DNA from: Bog-756 sp049517675
Lineage (GTDB): Bacteria > Actinomycetota > Acidimicrobiia > Acidimicrobiales > RAAP-2
Assembly (NCBI GenBank): GCA_049517675.1
Contig: JBEKRV010000004.1
Location: forward strand, 1 to 64,000
Direction of reading: 5' to 3'
DNA: 64,000 nt
Both the position numbers and the translations under genes were made by a program. Below are positions 34,544 to 43,207 of the stretch, piece after piece; within the stretch, counting starts at the first letter, position 1, and each line of letters begins with the position of its first letter. Under the pieces are notes generated by a model. It ran no database searches. It was given only the letters and a program-made list of their open reading frames with translations, and was not told the DNA's origin.

Positions 34544-36685
34544 CTAACCGCCGGGCAGCACCGTCTCACCGTCCACGTAGGGATCGGCGCAGTTGGCCGC
34601 CGTCGGGGCGGGTGGCACCACTGCTCCGTTGATGCGTCCGATGGCGTCGAAGTCCGCCTGCACGAGGTTGGGGGGCAACGGGGCGTACCCGAGATCGGAC
34701 ATGTGCTGCTGGCCGGCACAGGCCAGGTAGGCCACGAACTGGCCGAGGACCTGTCCCTTGTCGGCGGCGAAGGGCGACGCGACGTCCGGCCCGTCGCACG
34801 ACGCGCCCTGGGCGGAGGCCAGAGACGGGGAGCAGGGGGCGACCAGGTAGCTGTACCAGGAGAGCGGGTAGGCGTCGGCCTCCGTGCTCGAGTACACGCC
34901 GGAGAGGTTCTGGCTCATGTCGGCGTTGAACGTCGCCGACTCGAGTGCCGTGGCCACGTCGACCGACGTGGGCTGCACCGGGTCCCCGCTGGCATTGACG
35001 ACGGAGGCCATCGGGAAGCCGTGTTCGGCGGCGAAGGCCGGAGCCACGTAGGTGATGGCACCGACACTCGACGGCGCCGCCACGTAGTCGGCGGCATTGT
35101 CCGACCCGTTCTCACCGATCGGGTAGCCGGCCGCCCAACCCGGGTACGTGTCGGGGCTGATCCGGGCGCTCGGCGCCGGGACGGGCCAGGTGGCACTCGG
35201 TTGACCGGGGATCCCCCACTCGAAGGCCGTCTGGGCAGCGGTGAAGTCGGCTCCGTCCTCGTGGAGCAGATAGTCCGAGAGGAGGTAGTTCTCCCCACCT
35301 TGATCAGCTCGGTACACCGGGAGGATCGTCGTACCCGGTAGGTCACCGGCCAGTTGCGGGTTGGCGGCCACGATCGCCGGGTCGTCCCACTTGGTGATCT
35401 CGCCGAGGAAGATCTGCCCGATCAGGGTGGCGGTCAGGTTCAGGTCGGTGATCCGCTGACCGTTCGTGCCGATGAGGTTGAACATGAACCCGAGCCCACC
35501 GGCCACATCAGGGAGGTACTGGTAGGGCTGGTCGGGGAAGAACGTCGACTGTTCGGCGCTGTAGGGGATGTCCGACGCGGCGATGTCCACCTCGTTCTGG
35601 GCGAAGAGGTTGAGTCCGATGACCGACGACGACACCTGCCAGCCGACGTCGAGCCCGAACAGCGTCGACACCTGGCCCACCCACTGTTGGATGGCCAGGG
35701 CGGCGTACGACGAGCCGGTGGCCGTGACGGTGACCAGGGTGGTGGGGACGACCGGTGCCGACGGGACCGACGGCGCGCCCTCGACCGGCCCGTTGTCGGC
35801 GGTCACCGTGAAGGTGTAGCTGTCCCCGCCGGTCAGACCGGTGACGGTGATCGGGCTGGAGGATCCGGTGGCCGACTCGCCGCCGTCGCCCGCATTCGAA
35901 GTGTCCGTGGCCGTGGCCGTGAAGGACTCGGCCAGGCCGGCCGGGGGTGTGAAGCTCACCGTCGCCTGCCCCGCCCCTCCCACCGCCGTCACATCGGTCG
36001 GTGTACCCGGCACCGGAACCGGCACCACGGCTCCGGTCGGGGCGGACGGCGCCCCGGTCCCCACCTTGTTGGTCGCCACCACCGTGAACGTGTACGAGTC
36101 CCCGTCGGTGAGTCCCGTGACGGTGATCGGACTGGAGGATCCGGTCACCACCTGGCCGCCGTTGGCGGGGTCGGTGGCGTCCGTCGCCGTCACCGTGTAC
36201 CCCGTGATCGGGAACCGGTTGTCGTCGGGGGCGTCGAAGGACACGGTGGACTGACCCGTGGCGATCGTCGCCTGCACGCCGCTCGGCGCATCAGGGGTTC
36301 CCGGATCAACGGTCACCGGCGTCGAGTAGGGGCTCCTCGTCGTGCCATTGGTCGCCCGTACCTCGACGTCGAAGGTGGTGCCGTTCCTCAGGCCTGCGAA
36401 CGTGCATGTCGTCGTCGGACCCGGCGCTCTACAATGCCGCTTCTCCGCTCCCGCCACTGCCGTCGCCATGTACGCAAGGATGAACTCGCCGGGGGGCGGC
36501 GTCACCGCGGTCCATGTCACCACTGCTGACCGATAACCGCCCACGACCTGTACCCCGGTCGGGGCGTCGGGGGCGACCGGCTTGGAGGACGCGGCGCCGA
36601 CCGGGACCGAACCGGTCAGTGCGACCATGACGATCACCGCCGCCGCAACCGCTCCGATTACGATCCTGTCCGTCGTCCGCCGCAT
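34544..36685 (-). CDS. Secreted protein with three Fn3 domains and a PstS-like binding domain
   Basis: About 713 residues. Signal sequence at about 10-32 (IVIGAVAAAVIVMVALTG), then three fibronectin type III units (about 40-125, 130-220 and 225-315; each with the TVTGL(T/S)(D/G)G(D/T)SYTFTV pattern), then a phosphate-binding-type domain to the end (SDIPYSAEQ, DPAIVAANPQLAGDLPGT, YRADQGGENYLLSDYL). The usual PstS order is recognisable but much extended. The ATG at 36685 has GGGAGA upstream; an ATG at 36739 is an alternative. No ABC-transporter genes are adjacent. It may act as a wall-attached phosphate or ligand-binding protein; this is inference. Confidence 0.75.
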   Translation of the reverse strand: MRRTTDRIVIGAVAAAVIVMVALTGSVPVGAASSKPVAPDAPTGVQVVGGYRSAVVTWTAVTPPPGEFILAYMATAVAGAEKRHCRAPGPTTTCTFAGLRNGTTFDVEVRATNGTTRSPYSTPVTVDPGTPDAPSGVQATIATGQSTVSFDAPDDNRFPITGYTVTATDATDPANGGQVVTGSSSPITVTGLTDGDSYTFTVVATNKVGTGAPSAPTGAVVPVPVPGTPTDVTAVGGAGQATVSFTPPAGLAESFTATATDTSNAGDGGESATGSSSPITVTGLTGGDSYTFTVTADNGPVEGAPSVPSAPVVPTTLVTVTATGSSYAALAIQQWVGQVSTLFGLDVGWQVSSSVIGLNLFAQNEVDIAASDIPYSAEQSTFFPDQPYQYLPDVAGGLGFMFNLIGTNGQRITDLNLTATLIGQIFLGEITKWDDPAIVAANPQLAGDLPGTTILPVYRADQGGENYLLSDYLLHEDGADFTAAQTAFEWGIPGQPSATWPVPAPSARISPDTYPGWAAGYPIGENGSDNAADYVAAPSSVGAITYVAPAFAAEHGFPMASVVNASGDPVQPTSVDVATALESATFNADMSQNLSGVYSSTEADAYPLSWYSYLVAPCSPSLASAQGASCDGPDVASPFAADKGQVLGQFVAYLACAGQQHMSDLGYAPLPPNLVQADFDAIGRINGAVVPPAPTAANCADPYVDGETVLPGG

Positions 36686-36952
36686 GCCGTCTCCCGCCTC
36701 GCCCAGTTTGCGACGGGACCCGATCCCGCCCGGGGACATTGTGCCACCCGACGGCCCGGCGCGTCACGTGCGACCCGCCGCGCGGCACGTCACACGACGT
36801 TCACCGAAGTGGACCGCACCCCACGGGCTAGGTTCTCCCGCAGTGGCGACAACGACCCGGTGCACCTCGCTTCTTCGACATGCCGCACTCCGGTCGTCCC
36901 GGTTGCAGCGGGGCTGTCCCGGCGGACCGGTGGACGTACGTGAGGAGGATCC

Positions 36953-38206
36953 GTGCGTTACGTGAACGAAGGCGTGATCCGCGACCGGTTGGCCGCACTG
37001 CCCGGCGACGAACCACGGGTGGTCGTGGCCGGCAACTTCGCCACTCCGTTCGAGCTGGTGCGCATCCTCGACGGAGCGCTCCCCCGCTGCCGCGTCTTCT
37101 CGCTCAACATGCAGATCGGCTGGCCGTGCCGCGACGGGTTCATCACCGAGACGCCCTTCGTGGGCCCCGGCGTACGACACGACCCCCAGCTCGAGTACCT
37201 GCCGATGCGACTGTCCCTCGTGCCCCGCCTGTTCGCGTCCCTCCGCCCTCCTGACGCCGTGCTCCTCCAGACAACGCCACCCCGGGACGGGGTCGTCTCG
37301 CTGGGGATCGAGGTGAACCTGCTGCCGGCGGCCATCGAGGCGGTGGTCGCCAGGGGTGGTCCGGTGATCGCACAGGTGAATCCGCACATGCCGTTCACCC
37401 GGGGCGACGCCCTGATCGATGCGGACCGGATCGACCTGGCCCTCGAGGTCGCCACTCCGCTCCCGTCGCCCGCGTCGCATCCCGACGATCCGGTGGCCAC
37501 CGCCATCGGCGGGCAGGTCACCCGCTACGTGAGCGACGGGGGGACGGTGCAGTTCGGCATCGGGCTCATCCCCGATGCCGCCGCCGCCGCGCTACGGACG
37601 GCCCGAGGACTCGGGATCTGGTCCGAGATGGTCAGCGACGGGGCGCTCGCCCTCGAACGGTCCGGGGCCCTCGACCCCGCCCGTCCGCTCACTGCGTCCT
37701 TCCTGTTCGGGTCGCCCGAGCTCTACGAGTGGGTGGACGACAATCCGCGTGTCGTCATGCGCCGGACGGAGGTCGTCAACGACCCGGCACGCATCGCCGA
37801 GCAACCCGCCATGCTCTCGGTCAACACCGCCCTCGAGGTCGACCTGTTCGACCAGGTCAACGCGTCCTACCTGCGCTCACATATCTTCTCCGGATTCGGG
37901 GGCCAACCCGACTTCGTCATCGGCGCACTCCACTCTCCCGGTGGCCATGCCATCGTCGCCCTCCGGTCGTGGCACGAGCCTTCCGGCTCGTCGTGCGTGA
38001 TCCCCCTCCTGCAGCATCCGGCCACGTCGTTCCAGCACTCGGTCATCGTCACCGAACACGGCGCGGCCGAGGTCTTCGGGAAGAGCACCGATGAGCAGGC
38101 CCGCCTGCTCATCGAACAGACCGCCGATCCCCGTGCCCGCGACGGGCTCCGCGAGGCAGCCGCGACGAGGCGCGAGGCGAGCACCCGGGGCTCGTCGGGG
38201 CAGTAG
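36953..38206 (+). CDS. Acetyl-CoA hydrolase/4-hydroxybutyrate CoA-transferase family
   Basis: 417 residues, usual for the family. The N-terminal half (to about 175) has VVVAGNFATPFELV and VNPHMPFTRGD; the C-terminal half has VQFGIGLIPDA, SVNTALEVDLFDQVNA and the Gly-rich FSGFGGQPDFVIGALHSPGG expected of CoA-transferases that use a Glu-CoA thioester intermediate. It would move CoA between acids, or hydrolyse acyl-CoA. The GTG start has GAGGAGG upstream. Substrate not determined; it is transcribed alone, divergent from the Fn3-PstS gene. Confidence 0.82.
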   Translation: MRYVNEGVIRDRLAALPGDEPRVVVAGNFATPFELVRILDGALPRCRVFSLNMQIGWPCRDGFITETPFVGPGVRHDPQLEYLPMRLSLVPRLFASLRPPDAVLLQTTPPRDGVVSLGIEVNLLPAAIEAVVARGGPVIAQVNPHMPFTRGDALIDADRIDLALEVATPLPSPASHPDDPVATAIGGQVTRYVSDGGTVQFGIGLIPDAAAAALRTARGLGIWSEMVSDGALALERSGALDPARPLTASFLFGSPELYEWVDDNPRVVMRRTEVVNDPARIAEQPAMLSVNTALEVDLFDQVNASYLRSHIFSGFGGQPDFVIGALHSPGGHAIVALRSWHEPSGSSCVIPLLQHPATSFQHSVIVTEHGAAEVFGKSTDEQARLLIEQTADPRARDGLREAAATRREASTRGSSGQ

Positions 38207-38267
38207 ATGGCCGCCGACGGACGTCGGTGAGGGACGACGTGCACCAGTGGGGCAGACGACTTTTCGG

Positions 38268-38288
38268 ATACACACACAAGGTGCGTAT
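38268..38288. promoter_or_regulatory. Imperfect palindrome ATACACAC-N5-GTGCGTAT upstream of MFS gene
   Basis: Eight-base arms at 38268-38275 and 38281-38288 with a single mismatch, in the 266-base gap before the exporter gene. It could be an operator; no regulator gene is adjacent. Confidence 0.3.
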
Positions 38289-38459
38289 GTCCATCAGGTG
38301 ACCCCCCTCCACCTCCTCGGAATCCGGCGAGACCGGGGCGCACCGCTGAGCAGACCCTTCCGGGAGACGGTGCTCCCGGCGCCGTCGACGGCTCCCGCAC
38401 GGCTCCGGGCGAAGCGCCGGACGACACTTCGGCCGCCACCCGACGCACCGGCAGCGGGC

Positions 38460-38465
38460 TAACTT
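38460..38465 (+). promoter_or_regulatory. Leaderless-type -10 element (TAACTT)
   Basis: TAACTT ends 7 bases before the GTG at 38473, which has no ribosome-binding site. Confidence 0.45.
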
Positions 38466-38472
38466 CGCTGTC

Positions 38473-40146
38473 GTGACCACGGCCGCCGGCGAACCCATCG
38501 CGCCGGCTGGCCGGACGTCGACCTCCGGCGGGCGCTCGCCGGTGCTGTTGATCCTCGCCTCGAGCCAGTTCCTCATGACGCTGGACAGCTCGGTCATGAA
38601 CGTGTCGATCCAGTCGGTGGCCAACGACCTCCACACGACCGTGACCGGGATCCAGACGGCCATCACCCTGTACACGCTGGTCATGGCCGCGTTCATGATC
38701 ACCGGCGGGAAGATCGGCGCCCTCGTCGGGCGACGGCGGGCGTTCGGCGTCGGCCTGGTCGTCTACGGTTCCGGCTCGCTCGTCACCGCGCTCGCCCCCA
38801 ATCTGACCGTGCTGATCATCGGCTGGTCGCTCCTCGAGGGTCTCGGCGCCGCGCTGATCATGCCCGCCATCGTCGCCCTGGTCGCCGGAAACGTGGCCAA
38901 GGAGGGACGCTCGGCCGCCTACGGGCTCATCGCCGCGGCCAGCGCGATCGCGGTTGCCGCCGGACCGCTGATCGGCGGCGCCGTGACCACCTTCGCGTCG
39001 TGGCGGTGGGTCTTCGTGGGCGAGGTGGGGATCGTGGTCGTGATCCTCCTGTCGCTCCGGGTGATCCACGACCTCCCTCCGGAGAAGCGGGCGGAGTTCG
39101 ACGTCCTGGGTGCACTGCTTTCGGTGGCGGGTCTGGGCCTCACCGTCTACGGGGTCCTGCGTTCGGGCACCTGGGGCTGGGTCCGCCCGAAGCCTCACGC
39201 CCCGGTCATCGCCGGGGTGTCCCTGGTGTTCTGGCTCGTCCTGGCCGGCCTGCTCGTGCTCGGCGCATTGATCGAGTGGGAGTCGAGACGGGTGGCGACG
39301 GGCAGGGAGCCCCTGTTCCGACCGACGATGTTCGCGAACAGCCAGATGACCGGCGGCCTCGTCCAGTTCTTCTTCCAGTACTTCATCCAGTCCGGGATCT
39401 TCTTCACCATCCCGCTGTTCCTGTCCGTCGTGCTCCAGCTCAACGCGCTCCAGACCGGGGTGCGACTCCTGCCGCTCTCCCTGGCCCTGCTGGCGTCGGC
39501 GCTCGCCGTTCCCCGACTCGCCCCGGGGGCCTCTCCCCGCATGGTCGTCCGGCTCGGCCTCGGCTCCATGCTGGTCGGCACACTGGTCCTGGTGGGCGGT
39601 CTCTCGCCGGGAGCAGGAGCGGAGATCGTGCTCGTCCCGATGGCCCTGCTCGGATTGGGCATCGGTGCGCTCGCCTCCCAACTCGGCGCCGTCACCGTGT
39701 CCGCGTTCCCCGACACCATGAGTGCGGAGATCGGCGGACTCCAGAACACGTTCACCAATTTCGGTGCCTCGCTCGGGACCGCACTCGTCGGCGCCGTCCT
39801 CATCGGCAGCCTGAGCACCACCTTCGCGGCCGGGGCGTCGTCCAACCCGGCCATCCCCTCGGAGGTGATCGCCCACTCCACCGTCCAGCTCGAGTCGGGG
39901 ATCCCCTTCGTGTCCGACGCCCAATTGCGGAAGAGCCTCGCCACGACGTCCCTCTCCGCGGCCGCCCAGGACGCCATCGTGGCCGAGAACGCGTCGGCCC
40001 GCCTGGTGGCACTGCGGACGGCGCTGTCCGTGGTCGCACTGGTGACGGTGGTCGCCCTCTTCTTCGCCCGGGCCATCCCGTCCACGTCCCTGTCCGGGGA
40101 CGACGGCACCGGGCGACGTCGTCGCCGTCGGTCCCGCACCCCGTAA
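38473..40146 (+). CDS. MFS transporter, DHA2 (14-helix drug:H+ antiporter) family
   Basis: 557 residues with about 14 hydrophobic helices. Family marks: FLMTLDSSVMNVSIQSVANDL in the first helix (motif D1-like, Asp in mid-membrane), GGKIGALVGRRRAFGVG in the 2-3 loop (motif A), and AAGPLIGGAVTTFASWRWVF (motif C-like) near 145-165. The C-terminus is Arg-rich. DHA2 exporters pump drugs or metabolites out with proton exchange. No TetR or MarR regulator is adjacent. Confidence 0.88.
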   Translation: MTTAAGEPIAPAGRTSTSGGRSPVLLILASSQFLMTLDSSVMNVSIQSVANDLHTTVTGIQTAITLYTLVMAAFMITGGKIGALVGRRRAFGVGLVVYGSGSLVTALAPNLTVLIIGWSLLEGLGAALIMPAIVALVAGNVAKEGRSAAYGLIAAASAIAVAAGPLIGGAVTTFASWRWVFVGEVGIVVVILLSLRVIHDLPPEKRAEFDVLGALLSVAGLGLTVYGVLRSGTWGWVRPKPHAPVIAGVSLVFWLVLAGLLVLGALIEWESRRVATGREPLFRPTMFANSQMTGGLVQFFFQYFIQSGIFFTIPLFLSVVLQLNALQTGVRLLPLSLALLASALAVPRLAPGASPRMVVRLGLGSMLVGTLVLVGGLSPGAGAEIVLVPMALLGLGIGALASQLGAVTVSAFPDTMSAEIGGLQNTFTNFGASLGTALVGAVLIGSLSTTFAAGASSNPAIPSEVIAHSTVQLESGIPFVSDAQLRKSLATTSLSAAAQDAIVAENASARLVALRTALSVVALVTVVALFFARAIPSTSLSGDDGTGRRRRRRSRTP

Positions 40147-40266
40147 CTCGCAGGAACCCAGCCCGTCTGACCAGGGACGACGCCCGAACCGGGGACCTCG
40201 CTCCCCGATGCGTCAGTCAGGTTGCAGACGGTAAAGCTAACCCTGGAGGGTGCCGATATCCACGCT

Positions 40267-41757
40267 GTGAGGTTCGAATTGGCGCACCCGACTCCCCAGC
40301 AGCTGCGGGACGGAGTCACCTGCGGACTCATCGCCGAGTCGATCATGATCCCGATCCTCCTCACGGTGACGTTCGTGGACCACGCGTCGGTCCGCTGGGG
40401 CTACATGATCGGGGCCGTGGCCTGCATCCTGGCCTGTCTGGCCTGCCAGGCCGTCTTCGCCCTCGTCACCAAGGGTGAGGCAGGTGTGACCTCCCAGGCC
40501 AACACCTGGTTCATCATCTCGTGCCTGGCCCTGGCCGGGCTGGCGTGCATCGAGCTCTCGACGGCCACGCCGGCGGCGCTCTACACCCCGGTCATGCTGG
40601 TCGGGGTCATCTTCGTCGCCATCGTCGGCGACCGCCGCATGCAGCTGGTGGTCGACCTCTACGCGCTCGCCCTGATCGCGCTCATCGGGTGGGTCCAGGG
40701 ACTGCGCGGCGGCGAATTCCTCGTCTCCATGGTCATCTACGCATCCACCATCGCCGTCGTGAACTTCATCTGCGCCCGCACCATCGGGTCGCTCACCGGC
40801 CAGATCAACTTCTCCCAGGCCCTCGACTCGCTCGAGGAGTGCTTCGACGAGGTCGGGATCGACGCCACCCGACCCCCCTCCGACACGATCGCCGAGATCT
40901 TCGTGCGGGGCCTTCCCTATGCCGCCTGCATCGTTCCGGCCGAGCGGGTGGCGGTGTTCCACTGCAACGGTTCGATCCGGCGCAGCACCCTCATCGCCTC
41001 GTGGCCGGACACCGCGGTCGACTTCAGCGACCTGGCCCGGCTCCCGGCGGTGACGAGCGCCATAGCGTCCAACGCCGTCGAGATCGACATCCGGCACTGC
41101 GTGCTCCCGGTGGGATACGCGTCCGACGGTGAACTGGTCATGGTGATCGAACGCACGCTCTCGGACGGTCAGGGTGAGGGGCGCACGGCCGAGGCGGCCA
41201 GCCTGCTGGCCTCCGCCTTCCTCCGGGTGACCAGCCGGACCAACTTCGTCAACGGCCTCCACGCCGAGAGCCGGACCGACCCGTTGACCGGGCTGGCCAA
41301 CCGCCGCAGCCTCATGGAGCGGCTCGAGCTGGAGATGTCCCACGCCCTGCGGGCCCAGACCCCGCTGAGCGTGGCCATGATCGATCTCGACCACTTCAAG
41401 GCCTTCAACGACCGCTTCGGACACGTCATCGGCGACAACGTGCTGCGCTCGGTCGCCGCCATGATGACCTCGAACACCCGCGACCAGGACACGGTCTCCC
41501 GGTACGGGGGCGAGGAGTTCTGCCTGGTGCTGCCCGACACCGACCTGGTCGGCGCCCACCATCTCCTCGACCAGCTGCGCGCCGGCGGTCGGGACTCGAG
41601 CATGGAGCTCGAGGTGACGTTGTCGGCCGGCCTCACCAGCTGGGACGGGATCGAGGACCCGATCTCGATCATCGACCGGGCCGACCGCGCCCTCTACCAG
41701 GCCAAGAACTCCGGTCGGGACCGGGTCGTCTCCATCGCCGCGTTCACCGACTCGTAG
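40267..41757 (+). CDS. Membrane GGDEF protein (probable diguanylate cyclase)
   Basis: About 496 residues from GTG 40267 (a TTG at 40222 is in frame). Six or so membrane helices lie in residues about 20-190, then a sensor-like region (about 190-320), then a GGDEF domain with GLANRRSLMERLE, DLDHFKAFNDRFGH and an intact GGEEF active site (414-418). No EAL domain, so it should make cyclic di-GMP. Neither start has ideal ribosome-binding spacing (GGAGGG is 17 bases from 40267). GGTAAAGCTAACC sits just upstream, inside the alternative TTG frame. Confidence 0.85.
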   Translation: MRFELAHPTPQQLRDGVTCGLIAESIMIPILLTVTFVDHASVRWGYMIGAVACILACLACQAVFALVTKGEAGVTSQANTWFIISCLALAGLACIELSTATPAALYTPVMLVGVIFVAIVGDRRMQLVVDLYALALIALIGWVQGLRGGEFLVSMVIYASTIAVVNFICARTIGSLTGQINFSQALDSLEECFDEVGIDATRPPSDTIAEIFVRGLPYAACIVPAERVAVFHCNGSIRRSTLIASWPDTAVDFSDLARLPAVTSAIASNAVEIDIRHCVLPVGYASDGELVMVIERTLSDGQGEGRTAEAASLLASAFLRVTSRTNFVNGLHAESRTDPLTGLANRRSLMERLELEMSHALRAQTPLSVAMIDLDHFKAFNDRFGHVIGDNVLRSVAAMMTSNTRDQDTVSRYGGEEFCLVLPDTDLVGAHHLLDQLRAGGRDSSMELEVTLSAGLTSWDGIEDPISIIDRADRALYQAKNSGRDRVVSIAAFTDS

Positions 41758-41779
41758 CTCGGTCGGATCGCCCGCCCCG

Positions 41780-41794
41780 CCGACCGCAGGTCGG
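41780..41794. terminator. Hairpin between convergent genes
   Basis: CCGACC-GCA-GGTCGG (41780-41794) lies between the GGDEF stop and the small minus-strand gene. Confidence 0.35.
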
Positions 41795-41806
41795 TCCGCT
41801 CGATCC

Positions 41807-41971
41807 TCAGTCGGCCGCCAGCACCAGGTAGACGTTGTCGTCGACGGCGAACGAGTCGACGATGGTGAACCCCTCGGCCGCCAGGGAGTCGAGCTCCCCT
41901 TCGAGCTCCACCCGCCGCTCGGCCACCACCAGCCGGCCCCCGTGGACCCGGAGCACACGGTGCCGCGTCAT
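41807..41971 (-). CDS. 54-residue protein coupled to the LmbE gene (DUF4177-like)
   Basis: 54 residues, too short for most gene finders. Its ATG overlaps the LmbE stop by 4 bases (ATGA), a strong sign of coupled translation. The second half, LEGELDSLAAEGFTIVDSF then VYLVLAAD, resembles the DUF4177 pattern (helix, AEGW-like turn, strand). Function unknown. Confidence 0.6.
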   Translation of the reverse strand: MTRHRVLRVHGGRLVVAERRVELEGELDSLAAEGFTIVDSFAVDDNVYLVLAAD

Positions 41972-42813
41972 CGGGCCGCCCCGTCCCGCTGCGCCCCACC
42001 GGCGAGGTCGCCGGCCGTCGAGACGAGTAATCCGCCCTCGCGCCGCCCGTCGCCCAGGCCGACCGGCTCGGGTCGGACCCGGATGTACCACTCCTGCCCC
42101 CACACCTCGCCGAACACGTCGTCGGGCATGGACAGGAAGAAACTGTCCTCGGTGATCTGGCTGGCGTGGGCCCGCATGGCATCCCGCTTGGCACCGACCC
42201 ACGGGGTCACGTCCACCTCGGTGGTGATCCGCTCCGACGGCTCCCCCATGGTGTCCGCGCCCTCCAGCTCGTCCTCCGGTCCGATGCCCGACTCGGCGGC
42301 ACGGCGGCGCAGTTCCAGCATGAAGCCTCGGTCCATGGTCGCCATGTAGACCACCGGGGTTCCGGCGACGTCGGCGGCGACCATGCCGACGTCGTGGACC
42401 TGGACGTGATCGGGATGCCCGTAGCCGCCGTGCTCGTCGTAGACGACCAGGACGTCGGAGCCCTCCTCGGTCAGGATCCCGGCCAGCCGCGCCGCGGCCT
42501 CGGCGCGGTCGGCGGTGGCGAAGCAGTCGGGACGGGCGTTGGACTCCTCGCCCTCCATGCCCGAGTCGTGGTACCCGAGGAACGTGTGACGGGCGACGCC
42601 CAGCACTGACGCGGCCGCCGCCAGCTCGACGGCCCGGCGGTCTCCCAGGGTCTCGCCCGGACGGAGGAGCCCGTCGGCGACCTCGCCCAACTCACCCCTG
42701 GTGGCGGTCACCAGGACGACACGGTGACCGCCGGCGGCCAGCGACGCCATGGTGCCGCCGGTTGCGATGGCCTCGTCGTCGGGATGGGCATGGAAGAAGG
42801 TCACGGTCGCCAT
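41968..42813 (-). CDS. LmbE/PIG-L family deacetylase
   Basis: 281 residues. The zinc-binding HAHPDDEA motif at 9-16 and the later YDEHGGYGHPDH (His-Pro-Asp-His) are intact. The family includes MshB, which deacetylates the mycothiol precursor, and Mca; this protein's GGYGHPDH resembles MshB-type members, but specificity cannot be fixed by eye. The true Mca of this window is at 54.3-55.2 kb. The ATG has no ribosome-binding site, but TAGGGT ends 7 bases upstream. It is followed by the coupled 54-residue gene. Confidence 0.85.
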   Translation of the reverse strand: MATVTFFHAHPDDEAIATGGTMASLAAGGHRVVLVTATRGELGEVADGLLRPGETLGDRRAVELAAAASVLGVARHTFLGYHDSGMEGEESNARPDCFATADRAEAAARLAGILTEEGSDVLVVYDEHGGYGHPDHVQVHDVGMVAADVAGTPVVYMATMDRGFMLELRRRAAESGIGPEDELEGADTMGEPSERITTEVDVTPWVGAKRDAMRAHASQITEDSFFLSMPDDVFGEVWGQEWYIRVRPEPVGLGDGRREGGLLVSTAGDLAGGAQRDGAAR

Positions 42814-42820
42814 TGACCGC

Positions 42821-42826
42821 ACCCTA
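42821..42826 (-). promoter_or_regulatory. Leaderless-type -10 element (TAGGGT)
   Basis: TAGGGT on the minus strand ends 7 bases before the ATG at 42813. Confidence 0.5.
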
Positions 42827-42862
42827 CCGGTACCGGATCCCTCCCGGGTCGGCTCGGCCCGC

Positions 42863-43207
42863 TCAGTCGAGCGGGAGCTGCGGCGCCTCGGCCAGAGACA
42901 GCTCTCCGGCCACCGCACGCGCCGACCCGCCCCGTCGCTTCGCGCCGGTCGCGGCGAAGATGCGCTCGGGCCCGAACGAGCGGATGGTGCGGTCGCCGGG
43001 CCGGCCGCCGACGACCTCGATCGACTCGGTCCCGTTGTTGCGGTTCAGGACATGGGCCCGGAACTCCCAGGTCGCCCCGCGCAGCGACAGTCCGCTGACC
43101 ACCACCGGATCGCCGGCGCGCAGACCGTTCCACGCCTCCGAGCGCTCGAGGTGCGCCGAGGCCCGGAGGGCGGCCTTCTTCGCCCCGGACGAAGCACCCC
43201 GGGTCAG
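42863..43207 (-). CDS. Conserved small protein, probable CTG start
   Basis: 114 residues. The body has LRAGDPVVVSGLSLRGATWEF, NRNNGTESIEVVGGRPGDR and the ending LAEAPQLPLD, which looks like a conserved globular actinobacterial protein of unknown function. No ATG, GTG or TTG lies between the DedA stop and this conserved part. A CTG at 43207 overlaps the DedA stop (CTGA) and has GGGAGGAG 5-12 bases upstream, so I take CTG as the start. Translation is probably coupled to DedA. Confidence 0.55.
   Translation of the reverse strand: MTRGASSGAKKAALRASAHLERSEAWNGLRAGDPVVVSGLSLRGATWEFRAHVLNRNNGTESIEVVGGRPGDRTIRSFGPERIFAATGAKRRGGSARAVAGELSLAEAPQLPLD

Noticed and set aside
36686..36739. Earlier start (ATG 36739) for the Fn3-PstS gene
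   Set aside because: The added residues are not signal-like and have no ribosome-binding site; ATG 36685 has GGGAGA and precedes the signal helix directly.
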